DNA from: Desulfovibrio sp. UBA6121
Lineage (GTDB): Bacteria; Desulfobacterota; Desulfovibrionia; Desulfovibrionales; Desulfovibrionaceae
DNA: 9,434 nucleotides
Assembly (NCBI GenBank): GCA_002422505.1
Contig: DIVX01000068.1
Coordinates: forward strand, 1 to 9,434
Direction: 5' to 3'
Part shown: positions 6,327-9,434 of the stretch, one piece after another
How the letters are laid out: the number at the start of each line of letters is the position of its first letter
Position numbering within the stretch: the first letter of the stretch is position 1
Translations under genes and position numbers: made by a program
The notes under the pieces: generated by a model
Told to the model about the DNA's origin: nothing
Database searches by the model: none
What the model saw: only the letters and a program-made list of their open reading frames with translations

Positions 6327-7238
6327 CTACGACTTCCCCTGCATGATCTTGCCGGTCATGGGAATGAAGAACACGCCCATGTCCTTGCGGGAATGCACCC
6401 GTCCATTCTTGTCCTTGGTGAACACGTACAGCACCTGCCCCTTCTTGAAGGGCTGGCCGATGGGTACGATGAGCCGTCCGCCGGGCTTGAGCTGGCGCAA
6501 AAGCTCCGGCGAAACGTAGCGGGCCACGCAGGTGACCATGATGATATCGAAGCCGCCGCTGACCTCGGGCCAGCCGAAGTAGCCGTCGCCCACGCGGGTG
6601 CGCACGTTGTCCAGCCCCAGGGGCTTGTAGATCTTGGCCACTTCCGCGCCCAGGGGCTTGATGATCTCGATGGAGTAGACATCCTTGACGATGCGCGAGA
6701 GCAGCGAACTCTGGTAGCCTGACCCGGTGCCGATCTCAAGCACGGTCTCCCCGGCCTTGGGCCGGGCAAGCTGCGTCATGTAGGCCTGGCCCAGATAGTC
6801 GGAAAGGGCGGAACCATAGCCGATGGCCCAGGGCTTGGGCGCTGGCTCGTAGGCGTTGCTGACGAAGGCCCGCCTGCTTTGATAGTTGTAATGAAAGAAC
6901 TCGCGCGGCAGCTCGCGGAAGGCGCGCAGCACCTCGCGGTCGGCCTTGCCGAAGCGCCGCTTCAGGTACGCTTCCATGCTGACCTGGGCCTGGGCCTTGC
7001 GGGCCTGGATCTCGGCGAAGTCGCGCTCGGAGATTTCAGAGGCCCGGCCGGACTGGCGCATGGCCTCCTGAAAGGTCTTGAAATTCCATGGCGCGCCAGG
7101 GGTCCAAGCGCCCTGCGGCGCCGGGGCCGGAGCCGCCAGCGCGTTGCTTGCGGCCTGGGCCGCGCCCGCGCAAAGGGTCAATGCACAACAAGCCACAACA
7201 GCAAACCGCAACGCTCGGCGCAGACAAACAATCAACAT
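6327..7238 (-). CDS. Exported protein-L-isoaspartate methyltransferase-like protein
   Basis: A 303-residue protein related to protein-L-isoaspartate O-methyltransferase (PCMT), which uses S-adenosylmethionine to methylate damaged aspartyl residues. Residues about 138-295 carry the fold: SAM-binding motif VLEIGTGSGY (166-175) and, later, GFDIIMVTCVA and LKPGGRLIVPIG, as in true PCMT. Two things are odd. The N-terminus (residues 1-29) is a good signal peptide ending AGAAQA, although SAM is cytoplasmic. The substrate loop, normally like GxGxTISxPxxVA, reads GYGSALSDYLGQAYMTQLA, without the ISxP core. A helical charged segment (about 53-115) precedes the methyltransferase fold. The start at 7238 is set by GGAGGA (7249-7254); longer frames to 7439 have no support. 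Enzymatic activity and location are uncertain; it is the first gene of an operon with the exported esterase. Confidence 0.82.
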   Translation of the reverse strand: MLIVCLRRALRFAVVACCALTLCAGAAQAASNALAAPAPAPQGAWTPGAPWNFKTFQEAMRQSGRASEISERDFAEIQARKAQAQVSMEAYLKRRFGKADREVLRAFRELPREFFHYNYQSRRAFVSNAYEPAPKPWAIGYGSALSDYLGQAYMTQLARPKAGETVLEIGTGSGYQSSLLSRIVKDVYSIEIIKPLGAEVAKIYKPLGLDNVRTRVGDGYFGWPEVSGGFDIIMVTCVARYVSPELLRQLKPGGRLIVPIGQPFKKGQVLYVFTKDKNGRVHSRKDMGVFFIPMTGKIMQGKS

Positions 7239-7443
7239 GGGGCGAAATTCCTCCAATCCAACGTGCTTGGCTTGTAGCATGCGCCCCGGCGGATAGGAAG
7301 CCCCGACCTGCCAGCGGCTGCCAAGCCGCGCCCGGCAAGGACACACAGCGCAAAGGCGGCGGCGCACGCGAACCAAGCAGAACCCCGCAGGCAAGGCGGC
7401 CCCGGCGGCGGGGACGGGCAACCCCGGCCAGGCGGCCACCCAG

Positions 7444-7487
7444 GCTGCTGCCTTGCTGCTGCCCGGCTGCTGCCCGGCTGCTGCGTG
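7444..7487. repeat. Four 11-base tandem repeats
   Basis: The units GCTGCTGCCTT, GCTGCTGCCCG, GCTGCTGCCCG and GCTGCTGCGTG run head to tail; the first eight bases are invariant. The 11-base period is close to one DNA turn and is not a codon multiple. The array sits between two divergent genes, so either a replication-slippage array or a promoter-region element is possible; nothing in the sequence decides. Confidence 0.7.
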
Positions 7488-7576
7488 GGGCGTGCCCCCC
7501 CAATCTACGGCGACGGCAAACGCGGCAATCGCCGCAGGCGGGGCGGGGGCAGGCCCGGCGAAACGGCCCGCCGCCC

Positions 7577-7605
7577 TTGACCGCAGGCTGCGCCCGGCCT
7601 ACTTG
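7577..7605 (+). promoter_or_regulatory. Candidate promoter of the thioesterase gene
   Basis: TTGACC (7577-7582) matches five of six -35 consensus bases. Seventeen bases later lies TACTTG (7600-7605), a poor -10. Transcription would begin near 7611, giving a leader of about 28 bases that contains the ribosome binding site AAGGAG (7628-7633). The -10 overlaps the palindrome CTAC-TT-GTAG (7599-7608). Confidence 0.35.
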
Positions 7606-7638
7606 TAGGAGCCTGAACGACCCCCACAAGGAGCCGCC

Positions 7639-8169
7639 ATGACCGACCAGAAACGCCCTGCCCATTGCGCTGCGCCCGCAGGCGCGCCCGCGGGCAAAAC
7701 CGCTGCGGAATCCGCCGTCATCATGACCCACCAGGTGCTGCCCCACGACGCCAACCCGGCGGGCAACGTGCACGGCGGCGTCATCCTCAAGCACATCGAC
7801 ACCGCAGCGGGCGTGGTGGCCATGCGCCACGTGCGCGGCTGGGCCGTCACGGCCAGCATCGACCGCATGGACTTTCTCAAGCCCGTGTTCGTGGGCGAGC
7901 TGGTGGTCATAAAGGCCAGCCTGAACATGGTGGGCCGCACCAGCATGGAGATAGGCGTGCGCGTGGAGGCAGAGAACCTGCTCACCGGCGAGGTGCGCCA
8001 CACCAATTCGGCCTATTTGACCTTTGTGGCCCTGGACGACCACGGCTGCCCCAGGCAGGCCCCGCCGCTGATCATTGAGGGCGAGACCGGCCAACGCCGC
8101 CTGCAAGAGGCCCTGCGTCGCCGCGAACTGCGCCGACAGGCCATGAGCGAAGAACGCGGAGGCGAGTAG
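7639..8169 (+). CDS. Acyl-CoA thioesterase, hotdog fold (YciA/BACH type)
   Basis: A 176-residue single-hotdog-domain acyl-CoA thioesterase, which hydrolyses acyl-CoA to free acid and CoA in the cytoplasm. The core spans about residues 26-140. ANPAGNVHGG (38-47) is the substrate loop at the start of the long helix, followed by HIDTAAG with Asp54 in the usual catalytic position. The strands SIDRMDFLKPVFVGELV and AYLTFVALD are also typical of the family. The first 25 residues are an Ala/Pro-rich extension and the last 30 a very Arg/Glu-rich helical tail; both are outside the family core. The start has AAGGAG (7628-7633) six bases upstream; the internal Met29 would remove the extension and has no comparable site. 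Chain-length specificity cannot be read from the sequence. It stands alone and converges on groEL. Confidence 0.87.
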   Translation: MTDQKRPAHCAAPAGAPAGKTAAESAVIMTHQVLPHDANPAGNVHGGVILKHIDTAAGVVAMRHVRGWAVTASIDRMDFLKPVFVGELVVIKASLNMVGRTSMEIGVRVEAENLLTGEVRHTNSAYLTFVALDDHGCPRQAPPLIIEGETGQRRLQEALRRRELRRQAMSEERGGE

Positions 8170-8378
8170 CCCCGACGCGCGACGCCGCGCCCAGACACCC
8201 GCAACGCCGGTTGCTCCACCTCGGGCGCACAGGCCAGGCGGCCAGGCGATGGGCAGACGAGGCCCTGTGCGACATTACGTGCGACGCGCCCCGCTGGACC
8301 CTTGCCGGGCTCATGCCCGGACCGCCGTTCCTTGCCGCGCCACGGCCGCGCCCCCCTTGCCCCCGAGCGCACAGGCGC

Positions 8379-8420
8379 AAAAAAAGGCTCCGGTCCCCTC
8401 CCTAGTGAGTTCCGGAGCCT
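8379..8420 (-). terminator. Minus-strand intrinsic terminator without an assigned gene
   Basis: Perfect nine-base arms AGGCTCCGG (8385-8393) and CCGGAGCCT (8412-8420) enclose an 18-base loop. Read on the minus strand the stem runs into seven T (complement of the A run 8379-8385), a classic Rho-independent terminator. There is no T run on the plus strand, so it does not serve the thioesterase. groEL already has its own terminator about 200 bases upstream on this strand. It therefore either backs up groEL read-through or ends a small RNA. Confidence 0.75.
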
Positions 8421-8434
8421 GGCCGCGATCAGAT

Positions 8435-8491
8435 GGCGGCAGATGTTTTGCTTATCGGCCCTCCTGGCCGGAAGCTTAGGGGGCAGCCGCC
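8435..8491. other. Nested hairpin with AGGAG apical loop (minus strand)
   Basis: Outer arms GGCGGC (8435-8440) and GCCGCC (8486-8491) enclose inner arms GCTT (8450-8453) and AAGC (8472-8475), then CGGCC (8456-8460) and GGCCG (8466-8470) around a five-base loop. On the minus strand that loop reads AGGAG. The three levels are in register with an internal loop of 9 and 10 bases, so one folded RNA is plausible on either strand. Confidence 0.5.
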
Positions 8492-8623
8492 AAAAAACGT
8501 CTTTATTCTGGGCGCCCTTGCACGGCGTGTCCCCAAGGCTGCGCGGCTTGAGTGCGCCGCTGCCTCCCCTCGCCCCTCGCCTTGGCGCAAACTTCGGGCA
8601 ACTGGCCCGCTCCCCTACAAACC

Positions 8624-8656
8624 AAAAAGAGGCCGGGCCCTTGCGGACCCGACCTC
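8624..8656 (-). terminator. groEL intrinsic terminator
   Basis: On the minus strand GAGGTCGGGTCC pairs with GGGCCCGGCCTC over 12 positions (two G-U pairs) around a GCAA tetraloop, followed by five T (complement of 8624-8628). It lies 35 bases after the groEL stop. A further small hairpin, TGAATCG-N6-CGATTCA (8668-8687), sits between the stop codon and this terminator. Confidence 0.85.
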
Positions 8657-8691
8657 ATGAAACCGTGTGAATCGTGTCGGCGATTCAGACG

Positions 8692-9434
8692 CTATTTCTT
8701 TTCTTCCTTCTCTTCGACCTTGTCGGCCACGGCGCACTCGGTGGTCAACAGCAGGCTGGCGACGGAGGCCGCGTTCTGCAGGGCCACGCGGGCAACCTTC
8801 TTGGGGTCGATGACGCCGCTGACGAAGAGGTCCTCGAACTGGCCGGTGGCGGCGTTGAAGCCGAAGGAGCCCTTGCCCTCGCGGACCTTCTCCACGATGA
8901 CGGAGCCTTCGAAGCCCGCATTGGCGGAGATCATGCGCAGGGGCTCTTCCAGGGCGCGGCGGATGACGCCGATGCCCGCGATTTCGTCGTCGTCGATGCC
9001 CTTGACGCCGTCGAGCACATTGGCCACGCGCACGAAGGCGGTGCCGCCGCCGGGGATGATGCCTTCCTCAACAGCGGCGCGGGTGGCGTTCAGGGCGTCT
9101 TCCACGCGGGCCTTCTTCTCCTTCATCTCGGTCTCGGTGGCGGCGCCAACGTGAATGACGGCAACGCCGCCCACGATTTTGGCCAGGCGCTCCTGGAGCT
9201 TTTCCTGATCGTAGCTGGAGGAGGTTTCGGCGATTTCGGCGCGGATCTGCTTCACGCGGGCGGTGATGTCGGCCTTTTTGCCCTTGCCGTCCACGATGGT
9301 GCAGGAATCCTTGTCGATGACCACGCGCTTGGCCTGGCCGAGCTCGTTGACGGTGATGGACTCAAGACGCACGCCCATGTCCTCGGACACGCAGGTGCCG
9401 CCGGTCAGAATGGCGATGTCCTGCAGCATGGCCT
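8692..9434 (-). CDS. groEL: Chaperonin GroEL (60 kDa), C-terminal half, partial
   Basis: The frame runs off the right edge. The visible part, about 247 residues, corresponds to GroEL from roughly residue 285 (E. coli numbering) to the end: AMLQDIAILTGG in the apical domain, YDQEKLQERLAKIVGGVAVI, then MKEKKARVEDALNATRAAVEEGI, then PGGGTAF and the equatorial FNAATGQFEDL and DPKKVARVALQNAASVASLLLTTE. These are hallmark segments of the group I chaperonin, which forms 14-mers that fold proteins in the cytoplasm using ATP and GroES. The protein ends ADKVEEKEEKK and lacks the Gly-Gly-Met-rich tail found in most bacterial GroEL. The identity is secure. The first half, and any groES upstream of it, lie outside the window. 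The gene is followed by a good terminator. Confidence 0.97.
   Translation of the reverse strand, partial: AMLQDIAILTGGTCVSEDMGVRLESITVNELGQAKRVVIDKDSCTIVDGKGKKADITARVKQIRAEIAETSSSYDQEKLQERLAKIVGGVAVIHVGAATETEMKEKKARVEDALNATRAAVEEGIIPGGGTAFVRVANVLDGVKGIDDDEIAGIGVIRRALEEPLRMISANAGFEGSVIVEKVREGKGSFGFNAATGQFEDLFVSGVIDPKKVARVALQNAASVASLLLTTECAVADKVEEKEEKK

Larger units (their letters stand above)
7239..7638. promoter_or_regulatory. Divergent intergenic region, methyltransferase-like gene / thioesterase gene
   Basis: These 400 bases should hold the promoters of both divergent units. The rightward candidate is listed at 7577-7605. For the leftward unit only a weak extended -10, TGC-TACAAG on the minus strand near 7271-7279, can be pointed to. 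The 11-base repeat array at 7444-7487 lies in the middle. The long frames crossing the region on either strand have compositionally simple Arg/Pro/Ala-rich products and are not believed to be genes. Confidence 0.5.
8379..8620 (-). ncRNA. Possible small RNA on the minus strand (hypothesis)
   Basis: The terminator at 8379-8420 calls for a leftward transcript that starts after the groEL terminator. The interval has no protein gene but does have a nested hairpin (8435-8491). A start point cannot be fixed: the best -10-like stretch on the minus strand, AGAATA near 8505-8510, lacks a good -35. The right-hand limit given is the largest possible extent. No known RNA family was recognised; SRP RNA was considered and does not fit. 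Confidence 0.25.
8170..8623. other. Gene-free interval between thioesterase and groEL terminator
   Basis: No convincing protein gene is present. The first 200 bases contain a small hairpin CCGGGC-TCAT-GCCCGG (8305-8320) without a T run, a weak candidate for ending the thioesterase transcript. The rest contains the minus-strand terminator (8379-8420) and the nested hairpin (8435-8491), listed separately. No plus-strand intrinsic terminator was found for the thioesterase gene. Confidence 0.5.

Noticed and set aside
5090..6346. Plus-strand open frame of 418 codons opposite the esterase
   Set aside because: Low-complexity Gly/Arg/Ala-rich product antisense to a gene with an intact catalytic triad.
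7239..7439. Longer N-terminus for the methyltransferase-like protein
   Set aside because: The ATG at 7236-7238 has GGAGGA at a suitable distance and begins a proper signal peptide. The upstream residues are compositionally random.
8460..8491. SRP RNA-like stretch (CCGGAAGC and GCAGCC)
   Set aside because: The conserved GGAAGGAAGCAG core of SRP domain IV is not present and the surrounding pairing does not match.

Overview
The window looks like the chromosome of a high-GC sulfate-reducing deltaproteobacterium of the Desulfovibrio group. The main reason is an almost complete set of genes for the Tmc transmembrane redox complex, which is characteristic of these organisms, with an Rrf2-type regulator beside it. 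The assignment comes from gene content and protein motifs, not from a database match.

Layout. Positions 1-3366 hold a tight minus-strand operon, transcribed in the order tmcD, tmcC, tmcB, tmcA. Only the tmcA signal peptide lies inside the window. Positions 3367-3739 are a comparatively AT-rich divergent control region with two clear dyads. From 3740 to 4666 on the plus strand lies one gene encoding an Rrf2-family DNA-binding domain, with a three-cysteine cluster-type motif, fused to a complete response-regulator receiver domain. A bidirectional terminator follows at 4737-4779, then a gene-free stretch with short tandem repeats up to 5098.

Positions 5099-7238 hold a second minus-strand operon: a protein-isoaspartate-methyltransferase-like protein (upstream) and an LpqC/PHB-depolymerase-type esterase, four bases apart. 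Both carry signal peptides. A divergent intergenic region (7239-7638) separates it from a plus-strand acyl-CoA thioesterase (7639-8169). A gene-free region of about 520 bases follows. It holds a minus-strand terminator that no annotated gene explains, a nested hairpin, and the groEL terminator. The window ends inside the 3' half of groEL (8692-9434, minus strand).

How it fits together. Tmc moves electrons between periplasmic cytochrome c3 and the cytoplasmic side of the membrane: TmcA is the periplasmic cytochrome, TmcC the membrane cytochrome b, TmcB the HdrD-like FeS protein and TmcD the cytoplasmic repeat protein. The divergent Rrf2-receiver fusion is the obvious candidate regulator, combining a possible FeS/redox input with a phosphorylation input. 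This is the most interesting feature. In Desulfovibrio vulgaris the related hmc redox operon is followed by separate genes for a response regulator (rrf1) and Rrf2 (rrf2); here the two functions sit in one polypeptide next to tmc. The remaining genes (envelope methyltransferase-like protein, esterase, thioesterase, chaperonin) look like ordinary chromosomal content with some odd details, noted in the entries.
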